From positions 2,152,029-2,216,028 of the forward strand of contig NZ_JH976537.1 of the NCBI RefSeq assembly GCF_000309385.1: a stretch of DNA of 64,000 bases, read 5' to 3'. This DNA comes from Nodosilinea nodulosa PCC 7104. GTDB lineage: Bacteria; Cyanobacteriota; Cyanobacteriia; Phormidesmidales; Phormidesmidaceae. Both the position numbers and the translations under genes were made by a program. Positions within the stretch are counted from its first letter, which is position 1; each line of letters opens with the position of its first letter. Under the pieces are notes generated by a model. It saw only the letters and a program-made list of their open reading frames with translations. It was not told the DNA's origin and did no database searches. Below, one piece after another: positions 53,786-62,227 of this stretch.

Positions 53786-54340
53786 ATGGTCTCTCAGCTC
53801 AAGCCCCTTTCCCTGGCACCGTCGCCGTCTTCCATTGTCCGTCATCCGCTCCTGCAAACAGTTGAAGGGACCGTACAGGTTTTCACGGCGGCCCACCGTA
53901 ATTTTTTCACCAACGTTATGGCGCAGGCGCTGCGCATCGCCGACCAAGGGAAGGCCGTGCTGATTGTGCAGTTTCTCAAGGGTGGCATTCACCAGGGGCC
54001 GACCCAGCCTACGCAGTTTGGCCAAAACCTGGATTGGATTCGCGCCGATATGCCCCGCTGTGTCCATACCCCCGAGGTGGGTAATGACGAACGGGAGGCC
54101 ATTAAGGATCTCTGGCTGCACACGAAGGCCGTCGTGGCGAGGGGCCGCTATGGCTTAGTTGTCCTAGACGAACTGAGTTTAGCGGTCAACTATGGCCTGA
54201 TTCCGGCCCAGGATGTAGTGGATTTTCTTCAGCAGCGCCCCCCTCAGGTCGATGTCATTCTGACAGGTCCGGCTATGCCAGATCTATTGCTCACCGTTGC
54301 CGACCAGGTAACGGAGTTTCGCCGCCACGTCTTGCCCTGA
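53786..54340 (+). CDS. CobA/CobO-like P-loop protein with degenerate Walker A
   Basis: The 184-residue protein follows the cob(I)yrinic acid adenosyltransferase fold: LIVQFLKGGIHQGPT (59-73), LWLHTKAVVARGRYGLVVLDELSLAVNYGLI (109-139) and VDVILTGPAMPDLLLTVADQVTEFR. The position of the Walker A loop reads FTAAHRNFFTNVMAQALRIA (33-52), lacking the GxGKGKT signature needed for ATP. It is thus probably not an active adenosyltransferase. Start ATG 53786. Its neighbour downstream is dcd, and the original dcd remnant lies beyond the insert. Confidence 0.85.
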   Translation: MVSQLKPLSLAPSPSSIVRHPLLQTVEGTVQVFTAAHRNFFTNVMAQALRIADQGKAVLIVQFLKGGIHQGPTQPTQFGQNLDWIRADMPRCVHTPEVGNDEREAIKDLWLHTKAVVARGRYGLVVLDELSLAVNYGLIPAQDVVDFLQQRPPQVDVILTGPAMPDLLLTVADQVTEFRRHVLP

Positions 54341-54445
54341 CCTTGGACTTAGAATATATACATCTATAGGCTTAGATTTCGTATATGGTGCTAAAGTCGT
54401 ATTCTTGAATTTAAAGCTTCCCCATAGTTCTTTAGAGTGATAAAG

Positions 54446-55027
54446 ATGTTGAAAAACGATAAATGGATTCTTGAAAAAGCTAAACATGGCATGATAGAAC
54501 CCTTCGAAGAAAGCTTAGTACGTCATGTTGAAGATAGAAAAGTAGTTAGTTATGGCCTATCAAGCTATGGCTATGACTTGAGATTAGCACCTTCAGACTT
54601 TAGAGTCTTTAAGCACATACCTGGGACTGTTGTTAATCCTAAGAGGTTCAATCCGGCCAACCTTGAAGCAGTAGAGCTGCAATCGGATGAAGACGGATCT
54701 TTCTTTATCATTCCTGCCAATTCTTATGCGTTGGGTGTGTCTCTTGAAAGGCTTAAGATACCTTCCAATATAACAGTCATATGTATAGGAAAGTCTACAA
54801 TGGCCCGCTGCGGGATTATCGCAAATATTACTCCCGCTGAAGCATCTTGGGAAGGATATCTAACTTTAGAATTTAGTAATGCTTCCAGTGCTGACTGTAG
54901 AATTTATGCTAATGAGGGTGTTTTACAACTTTTGTTTTTAGAAGGGGAGCCTTGCCAAACGACTTATGCAGACCGTTTTGGCAAGTATCAAGACCAGCCT
55001 CAGTTTGTGACTCTTGCTAAAGTTTAA
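54446..55027 (+). CDS. dcd: dCTP deaminase, AT-rich copy
   Basis: The 193-residue enzyme deaminates dCTP to dUTP. It has SYGLSSYGYDLRLAP near residue 38, the GKSTMARCGI catalytic segment (Ser117, Arg121), and Glu142 in LTLEFSN, the general base. All key residues are present. The start ATG 54446 matches the family start MLKNDKWI. The DNA is markedly poorer in GC than flanking genes, whereas a GC-rich fragment of the same gene lies 1 kb downstream, so this copy is probably acquired. Next on the map is a convergent membrane gene. Confidence 0.95.
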   Translation: MLKNDKWILEKAKHGMIEPFEESLVRHVEDRKVVSYGLSSYGYDLRLAPSDFRVFKHIPGTVVNPKRFNPANLEAVELQSDEDGSFFIIPANSYALGVSLERLKIPSNITVICIGKSTMARCGIIANITPAEASWEGYLTLEFSNASSADCRIYANEGVLQLLFLEGEPCQTTYADRFGKYQDQPQFVTLAKV

Positions 55028-55063
55028 GCATTTACCATTTATGTTGATTGCAGCTTTACCACC

Positions 55064-55795
55064 TTAAGGCAAGGGCTGTTTTTGCTGAGGCTGACTCGGA
55101 GCAGTAGGTAATTGGGATGGTGTCGATTGCTGTGTTTTCTGAAACTGCTGTACAAGAACTGCAATATTTGCAAAAGTTGCTAGTAGAGTAACTACTGTCA
55201 GTAATACGTTCAAGAAGGTTGATCGCCTTTCTCCAAAATCAACGAGCTTTGCCCAAAACGTTTGTGATCCCGTCGTTGGCTGTTTTTGTTCAGGTTTATC
55301 GTATGGAATTACACCTTTGCCAACTTCAATAACATAAAGAGAACAAAATTTGTCCCCTCTTTTTAGTGATACAGGTTTCTTCCCAAGATTGAAGAGAGTC
55401 ACAAGCAAAAAGCCATCATAACCGGGATCAATTTTTGACGAAGTATTTGATATTCCTTTTTGCAAGAGTTTCACTTTTGGTACGATATGCCCGAATCTAG
55501 TTTCTGGAAAGTTAACCGATTCCATTGTTTCAATAATAACTGATGAATTTGGATCTAAGATAAATTCTTCTTTATCTTTCAAGGGCAAACCAATAGCGTG
55601 CTTGTCTAGCTTGTATGAATTGCCAATTCTTAAGTCATAAGAAGCGTTGCCTGATTCAGTATCAGTAAGCTGATCAATGTCGAGGTTCCTTATGCAAATC
55701 ATAAATCCTGTAGAACCACCTGATTCACGATATTCCGTAGGCGTTGTAACGACTGTTCTGTATTCACCCTGTAATACAAACGGAATTAAACTCAT
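55064..55795 (-). CDS. Membrane-anchored dUTPase/dCTP-deaminase-fold protein
   Basis: The 243-residue protein contains a dCTP deaminase/dUTPase-type beta barrel: ASYDLRIGNSYKLD (51-64), TRFGHIVPKVKLLQKGISNTSSKIDPGYDGFLLVTLFNLGKKPVSLKRGDKFCSLYV. The Dcd catalytic Glu position is Thr (GFLLVTLFN), and Asp123 in KIDPGYDG could serve as in dUTPases. After the domain there is a linker, one membrane helix at about 193-217 (TFLNVLLTVVTLLATFANIAVLV) and a Gln/Pro tail. The gene is AT-rich (18 of 60 bases are G or C in 55501-55560) and convergent with dcd. Role unknown; a nucleotide sensor at the membrane is conceivable. Confidence 0.88.
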   Translation of the reverse strand: MSLIPFVLQGEYRTVVTTPTEYRESGGSTGFMICIRNLDIDQLTDTESGNASYDLRIGNSYKLDKHAIGLPLKDKEEFILDPNSSVIIETMESVNFPETRFGHIVPKVKLLQKGISNTSSKIDPGYDGFLLVTLFNLGKKPVSLKRGDKFCSLYVIEVGKGVIPYDKPEQKQPTTGSQTFWAKLVDFGERRSTFLNVLLTVVTLLATFANIAVLVQQFQKTQQSTPSQLPTAPSQPQQKQPLP

Positions 55796-56032
55796 GTTCG
55801 AATTATTAACCCAATATATTCGTTGCTATCTAAAGTATCCCTGAAGAGAATCGAATTCAGCTATTCTCTTAATTAATTTCTAAGCAGATATTGTCGGTTT
55901 TAGAGTTATCCCCGACGATCCTGGCGATATGTCCATAAGGTGAAAGCCTTGCAGAGTAATGGTTAAGAGAGTTCGGTGTATATAGTCTCTATGTCTTACG
56001 GGCTGCCATGTAGAAAACTTTTCTTACATAAC

Positions 56033-56293
56033 AACATCAGCGTGATTTGCATCGGCAAATCGACCTATGCCCGCTGCGGCATTATTGCCAACCTCACCCC
56101 CGCCGAAGCCGGTTGGCGGGGGCACCTCACCCTGGAATTCTCAAACTCCTCTAGCGCCGACTGCCGCATCTATGCCGCAGAAGGAGTGGTTCAGCTCATC
56201 TTCTTTGAGGGTGAACCCTGTCAGGTGAGCTACGAAACCCGCCGCGGCAAGTACCAGGATCAAGCTGAACAGGTTACCCTGGCTCGGATTTAG
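56033..56293 (+). pseudogene. dcd: 3' remnant of the native dcd
   Basis: The 86 codons from [17 protein letters not shown] to the stop align without gaps to residues 108-193 of the upstream Dcd, with 65 of 86 residues identical by my hand alignment. It keeps Ser, Arg and the catalytic Glu (LTLEFSN), but the first half of the gene is missing. This stretch is GC-rich (39 of 60 bases in 56101-56160), like the rest of the genome. The frame extends upstream to 55976, but that part matches nothing. It is a truncated gene, probably not functional. Confidence 0.88.
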
Positions 56294-56433
56294 GCTGGCT
56301 TACATTTAAACCATAGCGGAGCATAGACTCACTAATGCCGCTGGGCAAAAATCCAGGCCACCGCCTGCCCCGCCTGCGGTCAACAAACGGATGCCGTAGT
56401 CTGCCAGCCTACTGCTTCAACCCATTTGTCCAC

Positions 56434-56931
56434 TCAAACCGATAGATCGCCATCGGTCAGGCTGAGATAGAGCAGCACAAAGCCTACGCAGCCAATAAAG
56501 CGGAACGCGGGTTGCTGCCCATTCCAGTCGGCGGACTGCCACATGGTGAACCACTCACCGGCTATCACCATAAAGCCCACAAACCAAAATAGAAAGGCCA
56601 GGGTCAAACCACAGATGGCCGTAGCTTTAGCTTGGTTAAAGGCTGCACCACTGCCGCCTATGTTTTGCATCAACCTCACAGTGCCCGCTAAGCAAAGCAT
56701 CGCGATCGCAAATTCTGTAGCAATAATCGCTCCGTAGGTCGCCCTTTGCAAGGTCGGAGAAGCGACAGCACGCCAGGTTAACTGGCTATCTGCCAATACG
56801 GTATCCATGCTCAGCACGTGTTGGATATATCTAAAGTTGGCGCTGTAGTCGGTCAAATTGTTGAGCACAATGACCAGCGCCAGCAGGCCAATCGAGGCAA
56901 CCAGCAGGGTTTTTGAGATCCGCACCGCCAT
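56434..56931 (-). CDS. DUF2165 family membrane protein
   Basis: The 165-residue protein has four membrane helices (LLVASIGLLALVIVLNNLTDYSANF, then GAIIATEFAIAMLCLAGTVRLM, AICGLTLAFLFWFVGFMVIAGEWF and FRFIGCVGFVLLYLSL). It has the family NLTDYSANFRYIQHVLSMDT region and WFTMWQSADWNGQQPAFRF. Function is unknown. The start ATG 56931 is chosen over an upstream TTG. It is divergent from nanE with only a 29-bp gap. Confidence 0.9.
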   Translation of the reverse strand: MAVRISKTLLVASIGLLALVIVLNNLTDYSANFRYIQHVLSMDTVLADSQLTWRAVASPTLQRATYGAIIATEFAIAMLCLAGTVRLMQNIGGSGAAFNQAKATAICGLTLAFLFWFVGFMVIAGEWFTMWQSADWNGQQPAFRFIGCVGFVLLYLSLTDGDLSV

Positions 56932-56960
56932 AGAATTAAGCAATATAGGTCAACGCTCGG

Positions 56961-57674
56961 GTGAGCACTACTATAGGAGCAATCTCTCCATTGAAGACTA
57001 TTCTGGAAACGTTACGGGGGGGCTTGGTGGTCTCCTGCCAGGCTCCCACTGACTCGCCTTTACACAAACCAGAGGTGATCGCGGCGATCGCTGAAGCAAG
57101 CCTCAATCGCGGGGCTGTAGGGGTCCGTATCGACACTCCTAGCCATATTCAGGCCGTGCGATCGCGCTGTAATCACCCCATTATCGGCCTATGGAAGCAG
57201 GTTATTCCGCCTTCTTCGGTGTACATCACCCCCCAGTTTCACCACGCTGAGGCCGTAGCTCAAGCTGGCAGCGACATTATTGCCGTCGATGCCACCCAAC
57301 GCCGCCGCCCCAATGGTGAAACGCTGGCCCAAATCATTCAGCGCATTCACGACCATCTAGGCAAAACTGTTATGGCTGACGTCGACACCCTCGACAATGC
57401 CTTGCGGGCCGTGGAGGCCGGAGCAGATTGCGTCGCTACTACCCTCTACGGCTATACCGAAGAAACGCAGGGCCAAACACCACCAGGGTTTGAGCTGCTC
57501 AAGGCCATGGTGGCCCAATGTCCTCTCCCGGTTGTCTGTGAAGGAGGCATTGCCTCACCAGCCCAGGCTCACTATGCCCTTACCCTTGGCGCTTACGCTG
57601 TTGTTGTCGGCACTGCCATCACCGGCATTGACAGTCTGGTGACGGGTTATCTCAACACCCTTAACCAGTCCTAA
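56961..57674 (+). CDS. nanE: N-acylglucosamine-6-phosphate 2-epimerase (NanE)
   Basis: The 237-residue TIM-barrel enzyme interconverts ManNAc-6-phosphate and GlcNAc-6-phosphate. Landmarks are LRGGLVVSCQAPTDSPLHKPEVIAAIAEASLNRGAVGVRID, PIIGLWKQ, SDIIAVDATQRRRPNGE, VMADVDTLDNALRAVEAGADCVATTLYGYT and VVCEGGIASPAQA. It begins at GTG 56961. Other nan genes are not nearby, so it may serve general amino-sugar recycling. Confidence 0.94.
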   Translation: MSTTIGAISPLKTILETLRGGLVVSCQAPTDSPLHKPEVIAAIAEASLNRGAVGVRIDTPSHIQAVRSRCNHPIIGLWKQVIPPSSVYITPQFHHAEAVAQAGSDIIAVDATQRRRPNGETLAQIIQRIHDHLGKTVMADVDTLDNALRAVEAGADCVATTLYGYTEETQGQTPPGFELLKAMVAQCPLPVVCEGGIASPAQAHYALTLGAYAVVVGTAITGIDSLVTGYLNTLNQS

Positions 57675-57686
57675 AAAACCAAAAGC

Positions 57687-57718
57687 TAGGGCAAGCAAAG
57701 TTTAACCTGCTTGCCCTA
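57687..57718. terminator. Bidirectional intrinsic terminator between nanE and psbJ
   Basis: TAGGGCAAGCA (57687-57697) and TGCTTGCCCTA (57708-57718) form a perfect 11-bp stem with a 10-base loop. On the minus strand, the direction of the psb operon, it is followed by GCTTTTGGTTTTTT, a T-rich tail. It would end transcripts of psbEFLJ and probably of nanE as well. Confidence 0.85.
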
Positions 57719-57748
57719 ACCCCTAAAATATTGACGCTGTGGCAGAAG

Positions 57749-57868
57749 CTACATCGCTGAACCGACGCCAGCATAGGCCCCATAGAAAAACAGGCCTACT
57801 ACGACCAGCACGCCGGTGCCGGCTACAGTTGCCACAATCCACAACGGAATCCGTCCACTCTGAAGCAT
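57749..57868 (-). CDS. psbJ: Photosystem II protein J
   Basis: The 39-residue single-span protein starts [19 protein letters not shown] and ends AYAGVGSAM. Seen are the GRIPLW motif and the long hydrophobic helix [14 protein letters not shown]. It lies near the QB site and aids electron flow out of photosystem II and assembly. It is the last gene of the rubA-ycf48-psbEFLJ set, 82 bp after psbL, and ends just before a terminator hairpin. The start codon is ATG. Confidence 0.96.
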   Translation of the reverse strand: MLQSGRIPLWIVATVAGTGVLVVVGLFFYGAYAGVGSAM

Positions 57869-57950
57869 AACCTCAACCTCCTACTAATCTGGTAAATGAC
57901 TCAACACAGCCTAAGCAAACGGCTAACGCCGCCTCGACAAAACGCCCAGC

Positions 57951-58070
57951 TTAGTTAAAGAAGTAGCTAGAAAACAGCAGACCCAGCACAAAAATCATTA
58001 GCAGACCCAGAAATAGGGACGTGCGGTTTAGTTCGACGGGCTGCTTATTAGGATTTGGAGTACGTTCCAT
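57951..58070 (-). CDS. psbL: Photosystem II protein L
   Basis: The 39-residue protein begins [19 protein letters not shown] and has one helix ([20 protein letters not shown]). This is the standard PsbL sequence. It lies at the photosystem II monomer interface and is needed for the QA site and dimer. It follows psbF by 9 bp. Confidence 0.97.
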   Translation of the reverse strand: MERTPNPNKQPVELNRTSLFLGLLMIFVLGLLFSSYFFN

Positions 58071-58079
58071 GGATTTCTT

Positions 58080-58214
58080 TTATCGTTGGATAAACTGCAT
58101 TGCCGCGATCGCCCCCAGGAAAAACACGCTGGGCACCCCTAGGGTATGGACAGCCAGCCAGCGTACGGTGAAGATCGGATAAGTGACCTGCTCGTTAGGA
58201 GAATTGCTTTGCAT
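58080..58214 (-). CDS. psbF: Cytochrome b559 beta subunit
   Basis: The 44-residue protein starts [20 protein letters not shown] and continues [24 protein letters not shown]. His23 binds the b559 heme shared with PsbE. The start is ATG 58214; the upstream frame extension has no homology. It lies 31 bp after psbE and 9 bp before psbL. Confidence 0.97.
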   Translation of the reverse strand: MQSNSPNEQVTYPIFTVRWLAVHTLGVPSVFFLGAIAAMQFIQR

Positions 58215-58245
58215 AGGTAAAATCAAACGTTGGAATACTAAAGAG

Positions 58246-58494
58246 TCATCGATTCGAAAACATGTCGATCTGATCTTTCGCATCAAAGCGATCGCTCACA
58301 ATCGGCAGCTGCATCTGATTGTCGGGATAGTAATCATTCGGTCGGGGGGTGCCAAAGGCATCGTAAGCCAAGCCAGTGCTGACAAACAGCCATCCAGCAA
58401 TAAACAGCATTGGGATGGTGATGCTGTGGATAATCCAGTATCGAATGCTGGTTACGATATCGCCAAAGGGGCGTTCCCCTGTAGAACCTGCCAT
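58246..58494 (-). CDS. psbE: Cytochrome b559 alpha subunit
   Basis: The 82-residue protein starts [20 protein letters not shown], with heme-ligand His23 in WIIHSITIP, then a membrane helix and the lumenal domain ([26 protein letters not shown]). Cytochrome b559 is essential for photosystem II assembly and photoprotection. The ATG 58494 follows AGGAG. First of the four psb genes and 97 bp after ycf48. Confidence 0.98.
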   Translation of the reverse strand: MAGSTGERPFGDIVTSIRYWIIHSITIPMLFIAGWLFVSTGLAYDAFGTPRPNDYYPDNQMQLPIVSDRFDAKDQIDMFSNR

Positions 58495-58591
58495 ATCAAC
58501 GTCTCCTCTCTGAACACGAAGAATCTAACTTAATCATAGAGAACACCGGAAACCCTAACAAGCTATTTCTGAGAAGTTCCCTCAACTTTTC

Positions 58592-59596
58592 CTAGGCGGA
58601 CTCAGGGTGATACTTGAGGATAGTGCCCTGCTGACCCAGGATAAAGCCCCGATCAGGACTCACAAACTTAACCCTGTAGAAGTTAGACGGCACGTCCGCA
58701 ACCGATTTATCCTTAAACCAAGTTGTGCCGCCATCAAAGCTACACAGCAAGTTGCCGCCGCCGCCAGTCACCCAAACCTCGTTAGCGGTACGAAACGCCA
58801 TATCGAGCAGCCCCCAACTCGTCCCAAACTCTGGGCTAAGAGCCTCAGTGAAGTCATCCGAAGCTCGCGAGTTGGAGAACCTAAGCTGACCGCCTCGGGC
58901 GATCGCCCAGAGCTTACCACCCCAATCAAAGCCCATATTTTGCAGGCGCCTAGAATTCTGGCGATTGTGGGGAATCCACTGATCTTGTCCCATCGCCCAC
59001 GTAGAGTAAAAGTTACCCCGCGACGACACGGCTACGTACCGCCCGTCATCAGAGCGCACCATATTTCGAACAACTCCGACTGCTCCCTGCACCAGAGCCT
59101 TCCATGTACGCCCACCGTCTTCTGTGCGATAGATAGCGCCAATGTCAGTCGCCATCTCAACCGACTTAGGCCCTATAGCAGTTACCAGGAAAGGCGCTCC
59201 CGGCAGTTCCTTACTCAGGGGCACATTCTCCCAGGTCTTTCCACCGTCTCCTGTGTGCAAAAGCACTGATGGAATACCGGCAACCCAGCCTTCATTCCCC
59301 GCAAAATCGACAGAGGTAAAGGTATAGGGCTGATCGCCTAGGGATAGCTCTCTCACTTCCCAAGTATCACCGCCATCCAGGCTTTCTAGCAGTGTATTGC
59401 GACTGCCCACAATCCAGCCGTGGCTGGGATCTTCAGTAAACGCAACATCAGACAAGGTAGATTCAACCGGAACTTGGATAGTTTCCCAGGGATGCACATC
59501 TGCGTCCGCCAGAAAATAACCAGAACAACCGGTAGCTAGAGTTATGGCCACCAGTACCACCAGTCCTCGTTTTAACCAGTTAAACGCAGCATGCAT
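58592..59596 (-). CDS. ycf48: Photosystem II assembly factor Ycf48 (HCF136)
   Basis: The 334-residue protein has a lipoprotein signal with lipobox LATGC (Cys24) and a beta-propeller built from bacterial neuraminidase-like repeats: DVAFTEDPSHGWIVGSRNTLLESLDGGDTWEVRE, TSVDFAGNEGWVAGIPSVLLHTGDGGKTWENV, IYRTEDGGRTWKAL and so on. Ycf48 binds D1 precursor at an early step of photosystem II assembly. Start ATG 59596. It stands between rubA and psbE, a conserved cyanobacterial order. Confidence 0.97.
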   Translation of the reverse strand: MHAAFNWLKRGLVVLVAITLATGCSGYFLADADVHPWETIQVPVESTLSDVAFTEDPSHGWIVGSRNTLLESLDGGDTWEVRELSLGDQPYTFTSVDFAGNEGWVAGIPSVLLHTGDGGKTWENVPLSKELPGAPFLVTAIGPKSVEMATDIGAIYRTEDGGRTWKALVQGAVGVVRNMVRSDDGRYVAVSSRGNFYSTWAMGQDQWIPHNRQNSRRLQNMGFDWGGKLWAIARGGQLRFSNSRASDDFTEALSPEFGTSWGLLDMAFRTANEVWVTGGGGNLLCSFDGGTTWFKDKSVADVPSNFYRVKFVSPDRGFILGQQGTILKYHPESA

Positions 59597-59721
59597 AAGT
59601 AACTCGAACCCGTACTCGTTAAACAACAACTAAAGCCACAATACGCCGATTGGGATACGTTCAGCCTATCTTTACTGGCCATACCCGCCCAGGGCAGCCC
59701 ACGACTGACCCGCTGGATGTA

Positions 59722-60147
59722 TCACTTCAGGCCATAAAGGCTAATGAAAAACAGAAAGCCCAGGGCTAAAGCGCTAAAAATTAAAATGTTCTTCTGTCCC
59801 GGCGTTAGGCGGTTGACACCTAAGCCGTAGTTCAAATTTTCCTTAAAACCAGAGGGCGAACCAGCCGGACCAATATTGCTAAACTGCTTCTTTGGAGCGC
59901 TACACACCGGACAGCGCCAGTTCAAAGGAAGATCTTCAAAGGCCACTCCAACAGGAATCTTCCCTTGGCTGTCACCCTTGGCAGGTTCGTAGGAGTAACC
60001 GCAAGCCCGACATTCATAGCGATCCATGTCTTGGGGAGAGATTACAACAGCCTCAGCAGAAGCTTCAGCTACCCCTGACGGTTCATCAAAACCGGCAGCA
60101 TCCATAGGCTCTGCCGAGTTAGCCGTAGGCTCAGATTCAATGCTCAT
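59722..60147 (-). CDS. rubA: Membrane-anchored rubredoxin RubA
   Basis: The 141-residue protein has an acidic N-terminal extension and a rubredoxin domain with iron ligands Cys46 and Cys49 (YECRACGY) and Cys79 and Cys82 (RCPVCSAPKK). A C-terminal membrane helix follows (ILIFSALALGFLFFISLYG). RubA is required for assembly of photosystem II and I complexes. The start ATG 60147 is preferred over an upstream start in a non-homologous extension. First gene of the cluster, 125 bp before ycf48. Confidence 0.96.
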   Translation of the reverse strand: MSIESEPTANSAEPMDAAGFDEPSGVAEASAEAVVISPQDMDRYECRACGYSYEPAKGDSQGKIPVGVAFEDLPLNWRCPVCSAPKKQFSNIGPAGSPSGFKENLNYGLGVNRLTPGQKNILIFSALALGFLFFISLYGLK

Positions 60148-60473
60148 AAGACTTAGGCACCTCGAAATCCAGCAAAAGCAAGGGAAAACAGCGCAACCCT
60201 TGGTCACCAGTAGGTCTGCAACCCATCGGGTAGCTGACTCACTGTTGTAAACAATTATGACATGGTTAGCTCCTCACTCTCATCTGGCTTCTCGCAAAAC
60301 CTGCGCAAGTAGTCGTCTGTATCGTATGTATAAGGATGTATAAAGACTGATCCCTCCCCGTACGCCAGTTTTTCCGGTAAAGTGACCTAAGATAGTTTTT
60401 GATTTTACAGAGCTTCCCGGCCTCAAGCCCTGGCTAAGTACCTTTGAATTAGGCCTTTCGCGTGGTGAAACCT
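60148..60473. other. Divergent promoter region between rubA and ndhC
   Basis: The 326-bp spacer must hold the promoters for the photosystem II assembly cluster and the ndhCKJ operon. AT-rich blocks near 60255-60350 and 60390-60415 are the likely sites. I could not define -10 boxes or an operator with confidence. Confidence 0.4.
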
Positions 60474-60836
60474 GTGTTTGTTTTATCCGGCTACGAGTAT
60501 TTTTTGGTTTTTTTGCTGGTCTCTTGCTTGGTACCAGTGGCGGCACTGACTGCCTCCAAGCTCCTGCGCCCCATTAGTCGTGGGCCAGCTCGCCGAACCA
60601 CCTACGAGTCTGGTATGGAGCCTATAGGTGGAGCCTGGATTCAGTTCAATATTCGCTACTACATGTTTGCTCTGGTCTTTGTTATTTTTGACGTAGAGAC
60701 TGTGTTCTTGTATCCGTGGGCAGTAGCTTTTAACCAGCTAGGCCTGCTAGCCTTTGTAGAAGCGCTTATTTTTATAGCTATCTTGGTTGTCGGTCTTGTA
60801 TACGCCTGGCGTAAAGGAGCTCTGGAATGGTCTTGA
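60474..60836 (+). CDS. ndhC: NDH-1 subunit 3 (NdhC)
   Basis: The 120-residue membrane subunit has [73 protein letters not shown] and the end [11 protein letters not shown], the standard NdhC. NDH-1 drives cyclic electron flow, respiration and CO2 uptake. GTG 60474 gives the usual 120-residue length; GTG 60462 or 60465 would add four or three residues. It overlaps ndhK by 10 bp. Confidence 0.96.
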   Translation: MFVLSGYEYFLVFLLVSCLVPVAALTASKLLRPISRGPARRTTYESGMEPIGGAWIQFNIRYYMFALVFVIFDVETVFLYPWAVAFNQLGLLAFVEALIFIAILVVGLVYAWRKGALEWS

Positions 60837-61570
60837 ACTCTCCTACAGCAAACAATAAGGTGTCTCTCATTCCCGGAGAGAAGATTGCCAATCCTTCGGC
60901 CCCTCCGACCGTTACCCATGGGTTATCGGAGAACGTCATTCTCACCACGGTAGATGACTTATACAACTGGTGTCGTCTGTCCAGCCTATTTCCTCTGCTG
61001 TATGGCACAGCCTGCTGTTTCATTGAGTTTGCTGCTCTGATTGGCTCTCGCTTCGACTTTGATCGTTTCGGCCTCTTACCCAGGGCGAGCCCAAGGCAGG
61101 CTGATTTACTAATTACTGCTGGTACTGTCACGATGAAGATGGCCCCAGCCTTGGTCAGGCTCTACGAGCAAATGCCAGATCCTAAATACGTAATTGCCAT
61201 GGGAGCCTGCACAATTACAGGCGGGATGTTTAGTAGCGACTCTCCTTCGGCAGTACGCGGCGTTGATAAGCTTATTCCTGTGGATGTTTACATTCCCGGC
61301 TGCCCCCCCCGGCCAGAGGCTATTATTGATGCCATCATCAAGCTGCGTAAAAAAGTAGCGACGGAGTCAATGCAGGACAGAGCCTATACTCTTCAAACCC
61401 ATCGGTTCTATGAACGCAGCCATGACCTCAAGGTCGTGCCTCCAATTTTGACTGGTCGTTATCTTCAGACTGGCGCTCACTCGGCACCACCCAAGGTGCT
61501 CATGGAATCTATGGGCATGCCTATTTCTGAAGCGATCGCTGAGCTTGCTCCTGAGGATAAGGAAATTTAA
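60827..61570 (+). CDS. ndhK: NDH-1 subunit K (NdhK)
   Basis: The 247-residue peripheral-arm subunit carries the N2 iron-sulfur cluster: Cys63, Cys64 ([10 protein letters not shown]), Cys128 (GACTITGG) and Cys159 ([10 protein letters not shown]) are the four ligands. It links the hydrophilic arm to the membrane. Start ATG 60827 lies within the end of ndhC; the stop abuts the ATG of ndhJ. Confidence 0.97.
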   Translation: MVLNSPTANNKVSLIPGEKIANPSAPPTVTHGLSENVILTTVDDLYNWCRLSSLFPLLYGTACCFIEFAALIGSRFDFDRFGLLPRASPRQADLLITAGTVTMKMAPALVRLYEQMPDPKYVIAMGACTITGGMFSSDSPSAVRGVDKLIPVDVYIPGCPPRPEAIIDAIIKLRKKVATESMQDRAYTLQTHRFYERSHDLKVVPPILTGRYLQTGAHSAPPKVLMESMGMPISEAIAELAPEDKEI

Positions 61571-62128
61571 ATGGCTGAAACGGAATCATCCCAATCTCCA
61601 TCTCTTGAGCAACCTTCTGTGCCCAACATAGAAGCGGCAGATTCTTTAGTTGAAGTCGGCGCTGTTTCAAGCTGGCTAACAGCTAATGGTTTTGATCATG
61701 GGCTAGCCCCCAGAGATCATTTGGGCATAGAGGTGCTTACTGTAGATGCGCAATTCCTCCTTCCAATCTGTACAGCGTTATATGCCTATGGCTTTAACTA
61801 TCTTCAGTGCCAGGGTGCCTACGACGACGGTCCTGGCAAGGAGTTGGTTAGCTTTTATCATCTAGTCAAGGTGGACGATAATGCTGACAAACCAGAAGAA
61901 GTAAGGGTTAAGGTATCTTTGCCCCGTGATAATCCTCGCTTGCCATCTGTTTACTGGATTTGGAAGGCGGCCGACTGGCAAGAGCGTGAAAGCTATGACA
62001 TGTACGGCATCGTTTATGAAGGCCATCCTAATCTAAAGCGTTTGCTCATGCCCGAGGACTGGGTAGGCTGGCCCTTGCGGAAAGACTATATTTCTCCTGA
62101 TTTTTACGAGCTTCAGGACGCCTACTAA
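61571..62128 (+). CDS. ndhJ: NDH-1 subunit J (NdhJ)
   Basis: The 185-residue protein has a variable acidic N-terminus. The NdhJ/NuoC core follows with [112 protein letters not shown]. It begins immediately after the ndhK stop (TAAATG). Third gene of ndhCKJ; a hairpin follows. Confidence 0.97.
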   Translation: MAETESSQSPSLEQPSVPNIEAADSLVEVGAVSSWLTANGFDHGLAPRDHLGIEVLTVDAQFLLPICTALYAYGFNYLQCQGAYDDGPGKELVSFYHLVKVDDNADKPEEVRVKVSLPRDNPRLPSVYWIWKAADWQERESYDMYGIVYEGHPNLKRLLMPEDWVGWPLRKDYISPDFYELQDAY

Positions 62129-62160
62129 AGGGTAATATTCCGTGAATACCGTATGAACAA

Positions 62161-62227
62161 CTAGGGGCTGTCATCAATTAACCGCCAATAGTCTAAGAAC
62201 TAGCGGTTACAGCCCCTAGCCTGTTTT
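62161..62227 (+). terminator. Strong hairpin with T-run after ndhJ
   Basis: CTAGGGGCTG (62161-62170) pairs with CAGCCCCTAG (62210-62219), and inside it AACCGC (62180-62185) pairs with GCGGTT (62203-62208). The stem is followed by CCTGTTTTTT. This is a good rho-independent terminator for ndhCKJ, 32 bases after the stop. Confidence 0.75.
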
